Assembly (NCBI GenBank): GCA_001464765.1
Contig: LNDV01000029.1
Span: 1-64,000 of the forward strand
From: Betaproteobacteria bacterium Ga0077526
Lineage (GTDB): Bacteria > Pseudomonadota > Gammaproteobacteria > Burkholderiales > Ga0077523
DNA length: 64,000 nt
Direction of reading: 5' to 3'
Below the pieces are notes generated by a model that was given only the letters and a program-made list of their open reading frames with translations, did not search any database and was not told the origin of the DNA. The translations under genes and the position numbers were made by a program. Shown here one piece after another: positions 52,459 to 64,000 of the stretch. Position 1 is the stretch's first letter. Every line of letters starts with the position of its first letter.

Positions 52459-53715
52459 ATGCAGGCAGTTTCCGTTACCAATGGTTCGCCAGAGCCGTTC
52501 GTCGGTCCGACGAACGGTCGTCTCCGCGCGGCCCGATTTCTCGGCGTGCATGTCGCGCTGCTCGTCGCGGCGCTAGTCGCAACACCGTTCCTCCGTCTCC
52601 TCCCTGCCGAACTCGCCGGTCTGCATCACTTCGGGCCCTTCATTGCCCTTGCGCTGGCCGGCGCCATCGCCCTCTCGTTCAACCGCAGCCGCGCCGCGAT
52701 TGCCATCGCCTGTCTTGCTGGTGCATATGGGTTGCATGCCGGCGGGTCGCTCCGTTCCGAGGATGCCTTCACGGCCGTGTTCGTCGCGGTTCCGCTGCTG
52801 CTCGCCGGCATCTCGCTCCTGCGCGAGCGCGGCGTTTTCAACCGGTACGGGATACGCCGTCTCGCCGTGCTCGGCGGCGTGGTGGCATTCGTCGCCGCCA
52901 CCGTTTCCAACGGGACCTGGGCATGGCTCGCCGGGGCGCACCCTGCCCTGTTCGAGCCCGTGTTCGGCGGCCGGCTCTCGCTCGTGGCCATGCTGGCCGT
53001 CGTGCTCGCCGCAGCGGGCGCGGCGTGGTCGCTCTGGACCCGTACCACCTCCATCGATGCGGCGCTCGTGCTCAGCGTGCTTGCGTTCGGGACTGGTGGC
53101 CTTCTGTTCGACCTCACGCACGGTTACGGCTGGATGATCGGCACGGCGGCGGCGTGTATCACCGTCGGGGTCCTGCAGGATGCCTACCGGCTGGCCTTCG
53201 TCGACGAACTCACGGGTCTCGGCGGTCGCCGCGCCCTCAACGAGAAACTGCTGACCCTCGGCGATCGCTACACCATCGCGATGGTCGACGTGGACCACTT
53301 CAAGCACGTGAACGACGACTTTGGCCACGACACCGGTGACCAGGTGCTCCGCATGATTGCCGCTCACCTTTCCCGGGCCGGCGGCGGCGGGCGGGCCTAC
53401 CGTTACGGCGGGGAGGAGTTCGCGGTCGTGTTCCCGGGCAAGACTGTCCGGGACGCCGTGCCCCATCTTGAGGCCCTTCGCACCTCCGTGGAGGACTACC
53501 GGATGCAGCTTCGGGGCGAAGATCGCCCGGGCGAAAGCGACGAGGGCCGTGTCCGCCGCGGCCACGGCTCGCGCAGCAACATTCTCAAGGTCACCATCAG
53601 CATCGGCGTCGCCGAGCGCGACACCCGCCATCAGGACCCGGATCAGGTGCTGCGCCTCGCCGACCAGGCGCTCTACCGCGCCAAGAACCGCGGGCGCAAC
53701 CGCCTCAGCCGCTGA
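52459..53715 (+). CDS. Membrane diguanylate cyclase
   Basis: 418 residues. The N-terminal half has about seven hydrophobic helices (HVALLVAALVATPFLRLLP through MIGTAAACITVGVLQ). The GGDEF domain begins near 250 (AFVDELTGLGGRR), with the active site YRYGGEEFAV near 315. Active-site residues DxD-FKHVND-FGHDTGD are intact, so it should make c-di-GMP. No RxxD inhibition site is seen before GGEEF, so product inhibition may be absent. c-di-GMP often drives polysaccharide production, and this gene is near the PEP-CTERM/polysaccharide region (inference). ATG at 52459; GTG 52453 possible. Confidence 0.88.
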   Translation: MQAVSVTNGSPEPFVGPTNGRLRAARFLGVHVALLVAALVATPFLRLLPAELAGLHHFGPFIALALAGAIALSFNRSRAAIAIACLAGAYGLHAGGSLRSEDAFTAVFVAVPLLLAGISLLRERGVFNRYGIRRLAVLGGVVAFVAATVSNGTWAWLAGAHPALFEPVFGGRLSLVAMLAVVLAAAGAAWSLWTRTTSIDAALVLSVLAFGTGGLLFDLTHGYGWMIGTAAACITVGVLQDAYRLAFVDELTGLGGRRALNEKLLTLGDRYTIAMVDVDHFKHVNDDFGHDTGDQVLRMIAAHLSRAGGGGRAYRYGGEEFAVVFPGKTVRDAVPHLEALRTSVEDYRMQLRGEDRPGESDEGRVRRGHGSRSNILKVTISIGVAERDTRHQDPDQVLRLADQALYRAKNRGRNRLSR

Positions 53716-53726
53716 CCTTCCGTCAT

Positions 53727-53759
53727 GATCGCGAGCCCTGGTGCCGAGGGCTTGCGATC
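53727..53759. terminator. Hairpin after the diguanylate cyclase gene
   Basis: GATCGC-G-AGCCCT and AGGGCT-T-GCGATC form a 12-pair stem with one mismatch around GGTGCCG, 12 bases after the stop. It lacks a T-run (GTTCGCTTC follows), so termination strength is unclear. Confidence 0.45.
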
Positions 53760-53824
53760 GTTCGCTTCACGATTCCCTGCCGGGGTAACATCCGGGCTCC
53801 GCTCCATCGACGTCGGGACAGGGA

Positions 53825-55444
53825 ATGGCGAACGACGCCTACGATTACGTGATCATCGGAGCCGGGACCGCAGGGTGCGTCCTGGCCAACCGGCTTTCTG
53901 CTGATTCCACCAAGCGTGTGCTGCTGGTGGAAGCCGGCGGAGACGACAACTGGTTCTGGATCCACGTGCCGGTCGGCTATCTCTACACGATCGGCAATCC
54001 CCGGACGGACTGGTGCTTCAAGACGCAGCCGCAACCCGGGCTCAACGGGCGCGCCATCGGTTACGCCCGCGGCAAGGTGATCGGCGGTTGTTCCTCCATC
54101 AACGCCATGATCTACATGCGCGGTCAGCGCAGTGACTACGATCACTGGGCGGCACTGGGCAATCGCGGCTGGGGCTGGGACGATGTACTGCCGGTGTTCA
54201 AGCGCACCGAAGACTACGCCCACGGCGGGGACGATCTCCACGGCGCGGGCGGTGAACTGCGTGTGGAGGAGCGCCGCGTGTCGTGGGAGATTCTCGATGC
54301 CTGGCGCGATGCCGCGGAAGAGTGCGGCATCCCCAAGATCCACGAGTTCAATCGTGGCGACAACTTCGGCAACGCGTACTTCCAGATGAATCAGAAGCGC
54401 GGTGTGCGCTGGAGCGCCACCAAAGCCTTCGTCCGCCCGATCGAGAATCGCCGCAATCTCGAGATCCGGCTCCACACCCATACCCTGGGCGTGCGCTTCG
54501 ACGGCTCGGGCGACGTGCCGCGCGTGGTGGGCGTGGACCTGCTGGATGTTCGCGAGGGCGGTGTCCGCCAGGTCGCCGCGCGGGAAGTCATTCTCGCGGC
54601 CGGCGCCATCGGCTCGCCGCAGCTGCTGCAGCTCTCGGGGATCGGCCCGCGCCAGCTGCTCGAATCGCGCGGGGTCGCCCCGCTGGTGGATCTGCCCGGC
54701 GTCGGAGAGAACCTCCAGGACCACCTGCAGCTTCGCATGCAGTACAAGGTGTCCAATGTGCAGACCCTGAACGAGCGCGCGAACTCGCTCGTCGGAAAGG
54801 CGGCCATGGGGCTCGAGTACCTGCTGTTCCGGACGGGCCCGCTCACCATGCCGCCGTCGCAGCTCGGTGCCTTCGCCCGCAGCGACCCGGAGCAGCCTTC
54901 CGCGAACATCGAATGGCACGTGCAGCCCTTGTCGCTGGACAAGTTCGGCGAGCCGCTGCATCCGTTCCGGGCGATCACGCCGTCGGTGTGCAACCTGCGT
55001 CCGTCGAGTCGCGGCAGTGTCCGCATCGCCTCCGCCGATCCGCTGGCGGCCCCGCTCATCGACCCGAACTATCTCTCGACCGACGACGACCGCAAGGTGG
55101 CTGTGGACGCGATCCGGTTCACCCGCCGCATCATGGGCGCGAAAGCGCTGTCCCGATTCCAGCCCGAGGAGTACCGGCCGGGCAGGGAGGTCGATGACGA
55201 CGAGGCGCTGGCCCGCGCTGCCGGTGACCTCGGCACCACCATTTTCCATCCGGTCGGCACCTGCAGAATGGGTACGGATCCCATGGCGGTGGTGGATGAT
55301 CGCCTGCGGGTTCGCGGGGTGATGGGCCTCCGCGTGATCGACGCGTCGGTCATGCCGACCATCACGTCCGGCAATACCAATGCGCCCACGGTGATGATCG
55401 CCGAAAAAGGGGCAGAGTTCATTCTTCAGGAGGCGCGACGATGA
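53825..55444 (+). CDS. GMC-family FAD oxidoreductase (choline/alcohol dehydrogenase-like)
   Basis: 539 residues. FAD-binding [19 protein letters not shown] at the N-terminus, [15 protein letters not shown] (GMC signature 1), then [18 protein letters not shown] (signature 2), and C-terminal [18 protein letters not shown] with the catalytic His plus [27 protein letters not shown] with the partner Asn. It oxidises an alcohol to aldehyde; the substrate may be an aromatic alcohol, since a benzoate-CoA ligase-like gene is in the same operon (inference). Stop overlaps the next start (ATGA). Confidence 0.87.
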   Translation: MANDAYDYVIIGAGTAGCVLANRLSADSTKRVLLVEAGGDDNWFWIHVPVGYLYTIGNPRTDWCFKTQPQPGLNGRAIGYARGKVIGGCSSINAMIYMRGQRSDYDHWAALGNRGWGWDDVLPVFKRTEDYAHGGDDLHGAGGELRVEERRVSWEILDAWRDAAEECGIPKIHEFNRGDNFGNAYFQMNQKRGVRWSATKAFVRPIENRRNLEIRLHTHTLGVRFDGSGDVPRVVGVDLLDVREGGVRQVAAREVILAAGAIGSPQLLQLSGIGPRQLLESRGVAPLVDLPGVGENLQDHLQLRMQYKVSNVQTLNERANSLVGKAAMGLEYLLFRTGPLTMPPSQLGAFARSDPEQPSANIEWHVQPLSLDKFGEPLHPFRAITPSVCNLRPSSRGSVRIASADPLAAPLIDPNYLSTDDDRKVAVDAIRFTRRIMGAKALSRFQPEEYRPGREVDDDEALARAAGDLGTTIFHPVGTCRMGTDPMAVVDDRLRVRGVMGLRVIDASVMPTITSGNTNAPTVMIAEKGAEFILQEARR

Positions 55445-56685
55445 ATGCGCGAGATAACGTTCGCGTGGATGGGGCGCGGCTGTGGGGGTCGCTCATGGCG
55501 CTCGCGCAGGTCGGTGCCACGGAGAAGGGCGGTGTCCGCCGCCTGGCGCTGACCGACTTGGATCGCGAAGGCCGCGATCTCGTGTGCGGGTGGTTCCGCG
55601 AGGCCGGGCTCGCGGTGACCGTCGACCGCATCGGCAACATCTTCGCGCGACGGCCCGGTCGGGACGCAGACGCGGCTCCGGTAATGGCCGGCAGTCACAT
55701 CGACACGCAGCCCTCCGGTGGCCGGTTCGACGGCAACTACGGTGTGCTCGCCGCTCTCGAGGTTGTCCGCACGCTGAACGATCGCGGGATTACGACGCAG
55801 TGTCCGGTCGAGGTCGCCATCTGGACCAATGAAGAAGGCACCCGCTTCCAGCCCGTGATGATGGGTTCCGGCGCGTTTGCCGGTGTGTTCGACCTGGTCG
55901 ACATGCTGAAGCGCACCGACCTGGACGGGAAGAGCGTCGGTTCCGAACTGAAGCGCATCGGTTACGCCGGTGCGGCCGAGTGCGGCAACCATCCGGTGGG
56001 CGCCTACTTCGAGGCGCATATCGAACAGGGCCCGGTCCTGGAGGACACGGGCAATCAGGTCGGTGTCGTCACCGGCGTGATGGGTCTGCGGTGGTACCAG
56101 GTGACCGTATCCGGTCAGGATTCCCATGCGGGCCCGACCCCGATGCATCTTCGCCGGGATGCCCTCGTCTCGACGGCGCGGATCATCGACGGCGTCAATC
56201 GCATCGCGACCGGCCACGCGCCCGACGGCCGGGCTACGGTCGGGTTCCTGCAGGTGAAGCCCAACTCCATCAACGTGGTACCCGGGGAGGTGCGGTTCTC
56301 GATCGACATGCGACATGCCGGCACCGCCGGGCTCGATGCGATGGAATCCGAATGGCGCGCATTGTGTGCGGAGGTGGCCGACGCGACCCGTACCTCTGCC
56401 GAGATCGCCGACATCTCGCGATTCGAGCCGACCCGGTTCGACGAGGCGCTGGTGTCCTCCGTGCGGGCAGCGACGCAGCAGCTCGGTTACCGCCACATGG
56501 ACATCGTGAGCGGCGCGGGGCATGACGCCGTGTACCTCGCCCGTCTCGCCCCGACGGCGATGATCTTTGTGCCCTGCGAGGGCGGCATCTCCCACAACGA
56601 GATCGAGAACGCACGGCCGGAAGACCTCGAGGCAGGCTGCAACGTGCTGCTTCACGCGATGCTGGCCCGAGCCGGTGCTGACTGA
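55441..56685 (+). CDS. M20-type Zn-dependent amidohydrolase (hydantoinase/carbamoylase family)
   Basis: 414 residues. The ATG overlaps the preceding stop. Metal-binding regions: MAGSHIDTQPSGGRFDGNYG (His and Asp), WTNEEGTRFQPVMMGS (catalytic Glu pair), YFEAHIEQGPVLE, and SGAGHDAVYLARLAPTAMIFVPCEGGISHNE (last His). This matches N-carbamoyl-L-amino acid hydrolase, allantoate amidohydrolase and beta-ureidopropionase relatives. Substrate is unknown; it could release an acid from an amide, feeding the CoA ligase. Confidence 0.85.
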   Translation: MNARDNVRVDGARLWGSLMALAQVGATEKGGVRRLALTDLDREGRDLVCGWFREAGLAVTVDRIGNIFARRPGRDADAAPVMAGSHIDTQPSGGRFDGNYGVLAALEVVRTLNDRGITTQCPVEVAIWTNEEGTRFQPVMMGSGAFAGVFDLVDMLKRTDLDGKSVGSELKRIGYAGAAECGNHPVGAYFEAHIEQGPVLEDTGNQVGVVTGVMGLRWYQVTVSGQDSHAGPTPMHLRRDALVSTARIIDGVNRIATGHAPDGRATVGFLQVKPNSINVVPGEVRFSIDMRHAGTAGLDAMESEWRALCAEVADATRTSAEIADISRFEPTRFDEALVSSVRAATQQLGYRHMDIVSGAGHDAVYLARLAPTAMIFVPCEGGISHNEIENARPEDLEAGCNVLLHAMLARAGAD

Positions 56686-56768
56686 ACGTCGGTCTGACCG
56701 CATGGTGCGGCCGCGCCATGGCATCGGACCTTCCCTGATCTGAACGACTGCTGCCCCAGGAGATCGAC

Positions 56769-58364
<1,596 letters not shown>

Positions 58365-58373
58365 GACCCGGTT

Positions 58374-59129
58374 ATGCCGTTTGTCGAGGTGGGCGGGCGC
58401 CGCATCGAGTACGCCTGGTTCGGTGAGGAAAGGCGGAACCCACCCATCGTGATGCTGCACGAGGGGCTGGGATCCCTGGCGATGTGGAAGGATTTCCCGG
58501 CGCGTCTCGCCGCCGAGACCGATCGTCGGGTCCTCGCCTACTCCCGCTACGGCTATGGCAAGTCCACGCCGCTCGCGCAACCTCGCGAGCCGTCATTCAT
58601 GCACGAGGAAGCGCTGGAGGCCTTGCCCGCACTGCTGATTGCGCTGGGCATCGAACAGCCGATCCTGTTCGGTCACAGCGACGGCGGTTCGATCGCGCTC
58701 ATCCACGCCGGTGATGCGCGGTTCCCCGTGGCCGGTGTAGTCGCGATGGCGCCCCATCTGTTCGTCGAGGAGTACTCGCTCGTCTCCATACGCCGGGCGA
58801 AGGTCGTCTACGAGACCACCGATCTGCGCGAACGCCTGGGCCGTTATCACGACGATCCGGATTCCGCCTTCCGCGGCTGGAACGACGTGTGGCTGGACGA
58901 GCGATTCAAGGCCTGGAACATCGATGCCGACGTCGCGCGCATCGCCTGCCCGATCCTCGCGATCCAGGGACGGGATGACGAGTACGGAACGATGGAGCAG
59001 GTCGACCGGGTCGGCCGGCTGCGTCCCCAGGCGCAGGTGGTGGCGCTCGATGCGTGCGGCCATTCCCCGCATCGCGATCAGCCCTACGAAGTCCTTCGGC
59101 TTACGGCGGCCTTCGTCCGGGCGCTCTAG
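58374..59129 (+). CDS. Alpha/beta hydrolase
   Basis: 251 residues. Alpha/beta-hydrolase fold with HEGLGSLAMWKDFPARLA (oxyanion region), nucleophile elbow GHSDGGSIAL (Ser near residue 103), an acid in a region with QGRDDEYGT, and a His in ACGHSPHRDQP. Similar hydrolases often follow benzoate-CoA ligase genes in betaproteobacteria and may cleave an aromatic ester or thioester. It starts 9 bases after the ligase stop and ends the operon. Confidence 0.84.
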   Translation: MPFVEVGGRRIEYAWFGEERRNPPIVMLHEGLGSLAMWKDFPARLAAETDRRVLAYSRYGYGKSTPLAQPREPSFMHEEALEALPALLIALGIEQPILFGHSDGGSIALIHAGDARFPVAGVVAMAPHLFVEEYSLVSIRRAKVVYETTDLRERLGRYHDDPDSAFRGWNDVWLDERFKAWNIDADVARIACPILAIQGRDDEYGTMEQVDRVGRLRPQAQVVALDACGHSPHRDQPYEVLRLTAAFVRAL

Positions 59130-59132
59130 TCG

Positions 59133-59186
59133 CCCGAGGCGTTCGGGAGGTGCCGCACAAACTGCATGGTCGCGCAGGTTGTGCGG
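59133..59186. terminator. Two hairpins between convergent genes
   Basis: CCCGA-GGCGT-TCGGG (59133-59147) and CCGCACAA ... TTGTGCGG (59153-59160 with 59179-59186), the latter with an inner CTGC/GCAG stem. Placed between the stops of the alpha/beta hydrolase and gcvP, they suit bidirectional termination; no T-run is obvious. Confidence 0.5.
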
Positions 59187-59193
59187 ACGTTCC

Positions 59194-62049
<2,856 letters not shown>

Positions 62050-62054
62050 CGCCG

Positions 62055-62438
62055 TTACGCCGCGCCCACTGCCGCCTCGTAGCCTGCGGCGTCGAGCAGT
62101 CCGGCGAGGTCGGCCGGATTCGCGGGCCGCAGCCGGAGGATCCAGGTGTCGAAGGGCTTTTCGTTGAGGCGCTGCGGTTCGGCTTCGAGTTCGGCATTGA
62201 ACGCGATCACCTCGGCAGCCACCGGCGCGTAGATGTCGGATGCCGCCTTGACCGACTCGACGACGGCTGCTGTTTCACCGGCGGCAAGCGTGGCACCCAC
62301 CTTGGCATCGCCGACGAAGACGATGTCACCGAGCATCTCCTGCGCGGTGTGCGTGATGCCGAGGGTGACGGTGCCGTCGGCTTCGGAACGCACCCACTCG
62401 TGGGTTGCCGCGTACTTTCGGTCGGGGGGATTGCTCAT
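62055..62438 (-). CDS. gcvH: Glycine cleavage H protein
   Basis: 127 residues. The lipoyl-lysine is in [15 protein letters not shown] (Lys near residue 63), surrounded by the conserved [19 protein letters not shown] strand. CAGGAG is upstream of the ATG at 62438. It shuttles the aminomethyl group between GcvP and GcvT and needs lipoylation by the LipB/LipA enzymes encoded at 43515-44162 and 42560-43522 in the same window. Confidence 0.96.
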   Translation of the reverse strand: MSNPPDRKYAATHEWVRSEADGTVTLGITHTAQEMLGDIVFVGDAKVGATLAAGETAAVVESVKAASDIYAPVAAEVIAFNAELEAEPQRLNEKPFDTWILRLRPANPADLAGLLDAAGYEAAVGAA

Positions 62439-62474
62439 GGGGTCTCCTGTGAAATGGGATCGGCGATCGGGCGG

Positions 62475-63587
62475 TCAGCCGCACGCCGGCGGCGGAACCA
62501 GAAGGGATTTTCCATTGCGGACGAACGGCGGTTTGACGATGACCGCCGACAGCCACTTGTCGCGAACCTCCACTTCGACGGACGTGCCGGGCATCGGGGG
62601 GTGCGATCCCTCCAGGGGAACGCGCGCCAGGGCGATGGAGAATCCGAGTGTCGGGGAGAACGTGCCGCTGGTCACCGTGCCCTCGCCGCTGGCGGTGCGC
62701 ACCCGCATGTGGGATCGGAGTACGCCCTTGTCGAGCAGCCGCAGGCCGACCTGGCCGGCAGCCGGATGGGCCTGCTCCAGTGCCATGCGACCGACGAAGT
62801 CGCGGCCGGGGCTGAGGTCCACGGTCCAGCGCAGGCCGCATTCGAACGGCGAGACCGTGTCGTCCATGTCCGTGCCGTAGAGGTTCATGCCGGCCTCGAG
62901 CCGCAGCGTGTCGCGGGCGCCTAGTCCGCAGGGTTTCGCGCCCGCCTGCAGCAAGTCGTTCCAAAGGCCTGTCGCGGCGCCGGCCGGCACCGTCAGTTCG
63001 AATCCGTCCTCGCCGGTGTATCCGGTGCGAGCCACGAGAGCCCATGGCAGTTCCACCACTTCGAATCGTCCGAGGCCGTTCACGGTATTGACCGTATAGG
63101 GGCGGATCGTCGTCAGGACTTCCCGGGCGCGTGGCCCCTGCACCGCGATCATCGCGAGATCCCGGCGGGCGGCGATCTCCAGATCGAACGTGCCGGCTGC
63201 ATTGCGCGAGCGGATCCAGTTCTCGTCACCCGCCGCGGTCGCCGCGTTCACGACGAGCCTGTAGCGGAGGTTGTCGAGGCGATAGACGATCAGGTCGTCG
63301 ACCACACCGCCCCTCTCGTTCAGCATGCAGGTGTAGAGCGCGGTGCCGTCGCGGTTCAGGCGTGCCACGTCATTCGCGAGCAAGTGACGGAGGAAGTCGG
63401 TGACTCGCGGACCGGTCAGATCGAGGCTCAGCATGTGGGAGACATCGAAGAGACCGGCATGCCGGCGGACCTGATGGTGCTCGTCGATCTGGGAGCCGTA
63501 GTGCAGCGGCATCTCCCAGCCGCCGAAGTCGACCATGCGTGCGCCGAGAGCGACGTGGGCATCGAACAGCGGGGTGTGTCGGGGCAC
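62475..63587 (-). CDS. gcvT: Aminomethyltransferase, T protein
   Basis: 370 residues from GTG at 63587 with GGAGG 6 bases upstream. Motifs: LFDVSHMLSLDLTGPRVTDFLRHLLANDV, YTCMLNERGGVVDDLIVYRL, VQGPRAREVL, ARTGYTGEDGFEL and GARDTLRLEAGMNLYG. It transfers the methylene group to tetrahydrofolate and releases ammonia. First gene of the operon, 68 bases downstream of the riboswitch aptamer. Confidence 0.96.
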   Translation of the reverse strand: MPRHTPLFDAHVALGARMVDFGGWEMPLHYGSQIDEHHQVRRHAGLFDVSHMLSLDLTGPRVTDFLRHLLANDVARLNRDGTALYTCMLNERGGVVDDLIVYRLDNLRYRLVVNAATAAGDENWIRSRNAAGTFDLEIAARRDLAMIAVQGPRAREVLTTIRPYTVNTVNGLGRFEVVELPWALVARTGYTGEDGFELTVPAGAATGLWNDLLQAGAKPCGLGARDTLRLEAGMNLYGTDMDDTVSPFECGLRWTVDLSPGRDFVGRMALEQAHPAAGQVGLRLLDKGVLRSHMRVRTASGEGTVTSGTFSPTLGFSIALARVPLEGSHPPMPGTSVEVEVRDKWLSAVIVKPPFVRNGKSLLVPPPACG

Positions 63588-63654
63588 GGCGGACCTCCGG
63601 AAACAGGATCACGGGAACGCAGTCCACGCAGAGTCGCCGCGTGGAACCGCCCCT

Positions 63655-63845
63655 CTGTCCTCTTTGCCTGAGAGTTCAATCCGCAGTTGGCGGATCTGCC
63701 CCTTCGGCGCCCGGATCGACCGGGACTCTCCAGAGTCGTAGGGGATCGCAAGGATCCGGGCAGCGGTTCTTAGGCCTGAGCGATTCCGGGCGGTTACGCC
63801 TTCGGCGGCGACCCTGAAGGTCGCACTCTCCTGCTGCTGTCCTAC
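63655..63845 (-). promoter_or_regulatory. Tandem glycine riboswitch
   Basis: On the minus strand two aptamers are recognisable. The first (about 63774-63842) has GCAGGAGAGTGCGACC ... CCGCCGAAGGCG ... CTCAGGC, the second (about 63659-63733) has CTGGAGAGTCCCGG ... GGGCGCCGAAGGGG ... AACTCTCAGGCAAAGAGGAC. GGAGAG and CGCCGAAGG with the CTCAGGCAAA ends are hallmark conserved bases. A short CCACGC/GCGTGG hairpin (63624-63644) sits between aptamer 2 and the gcvT ribosome binding site, without a T-run. Glycine binding should raise gcvTHP expression. Confidence 0.93.
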
Positions 63846-63851
63846 GGTTCG

Positions 63852-63881
63852 AGAATACGCCCAACGACGCTGCCTTGCCAA
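63852..63881 (-). promoter_or_regulatory. Promoter of the gcv operon
   Basis: Minus-strand TTGGCA (63876-63881) and TATTCT (63852-63857) are 18 bases apart; the -10 is weaker than the -35. Predicted transcription start near 63845, which coincides with the 5' end of the riboswitch. Confidence 0.6.
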
Positions 63882-63947
63882 CGGGCGACTGGGACGATTC
63901 GCACAGCCTGCGCGGTCTCGCTGGCGATACGGGCCGTCCCTTTTGCG

Positions 63948-64000
63948 TCAGTTGGTGGCGCCGAGAGCCTTCGCACGTTCGCGGGAGCGCGCGCCCTCCG
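63948..64000 (-). CDS. C-terminal end of a gene extending beyond the window
   Basis: In one minus-strand frame the last 53 bases code for EGARSRERAKALGATN followed by TGA at 63948-63950. Composition looks coding, and the position (upstream of the gcv promoter, same strand) suits the 3' end of a neighbouring gene. No family can be named from 16 residues. Confidence 0.35.
   Translation of the reverse strand, partial: EGARSRERAKALGATN

Overview
The window is GC-rich chromosomal DNA that most resembles a betaproteobacterium. The reasons are the housekeeping blocks (lipA-lipB-ybeD-D-amino acid aminotransferase-dacA; a gcvT-gcvH-gcvP operon behind a tandem glycine riboswitch), a benzoate-CoA ligase of the aerobic/anaerobic aromatic type, and PEP-CTERM proteins beside a large surface-polysaccharide locus. 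No rRNA, tRNA or CRISPR array was recognised. Genus cannot be assigned from the sequence alone.

Positions 1-40,100 form one long cell-surface polysaccharide (LPS O-antigen/core or capsule) locus built as a mosaic. The left part (1-11.6 kb) and the middle part (16.3-27.3 kb) look lower in GC and contain short, alternately oriented modules: FkbM methyltransferases, family 2 glycosyltransferases, SDR enzymes, an IS1595-family transposase relic and a dead NUDIX gene. Two sugar pathways can be read out. The first is a heptose branch: GmhB phosphatase, a HldE-like two-domain protein with its domains in the unusual order nucleotidyltransferase-kinase, and a sugar nucleotidyltransferase. The second is a CDP-sugar branch: RfbF, RfbG, C-methyltransferase, RmlC-like epimerase and DegT aminotransferase, predicted to give a branched 3-C-methyl-4-amino-4,6-dideoxyhexose. 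Lipid-linked export is provided by a Wzx flippase and a 950-residue MurJ-like protein with a long N-terminal membrane extension. The right part (27.3-40.1 kb) is a compact, high-GC, co-directional operon: AsnB, GT4, WbpL-like initiating transferase, WbpM-like dehydratase, WaaE-like GT2, GT2, nucleotide-sugar epimerase, GT25, O-antigen ligase and GT9. Most junctions there are 1-4 base stop/start overlaps. Two PEP-CTERM proteins follow.

Positions 42-46.5 kb hold lipoate biosynthesis and cell-wall genes on the minus strand. Positions 46.6-49.2 kb hold a copper-linked block: a PCuAC periplasmic copper chaperone facing an HvfC-HvfB-HvfA cluster (DUF2063 partner, DUF692/MNIO oxidase and a 10-cysteine repeat precursor peptide). 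This is probably a bufferin/oxazolin-type RiPP and is the most interesting system in the window. Next come a small heat-shock protein with a sigma-32-like promoter, argB, a UPF0149/SEC-C protein, a DUF456 membrane protein and a diguanylate cyclase.

Positions 53.8-59.1 kb are a four-gene catabolic-looking operon: GMC oxidoreductase, M20-type amidohydrolase, benzoate-CoA ligase-like enzyme and alpha/beta hydrolase. The window ends with the minus-strand glycine cleavage operon, its tandem glycine riboswitch and promoter, and the last codons of another minus-strand gene.
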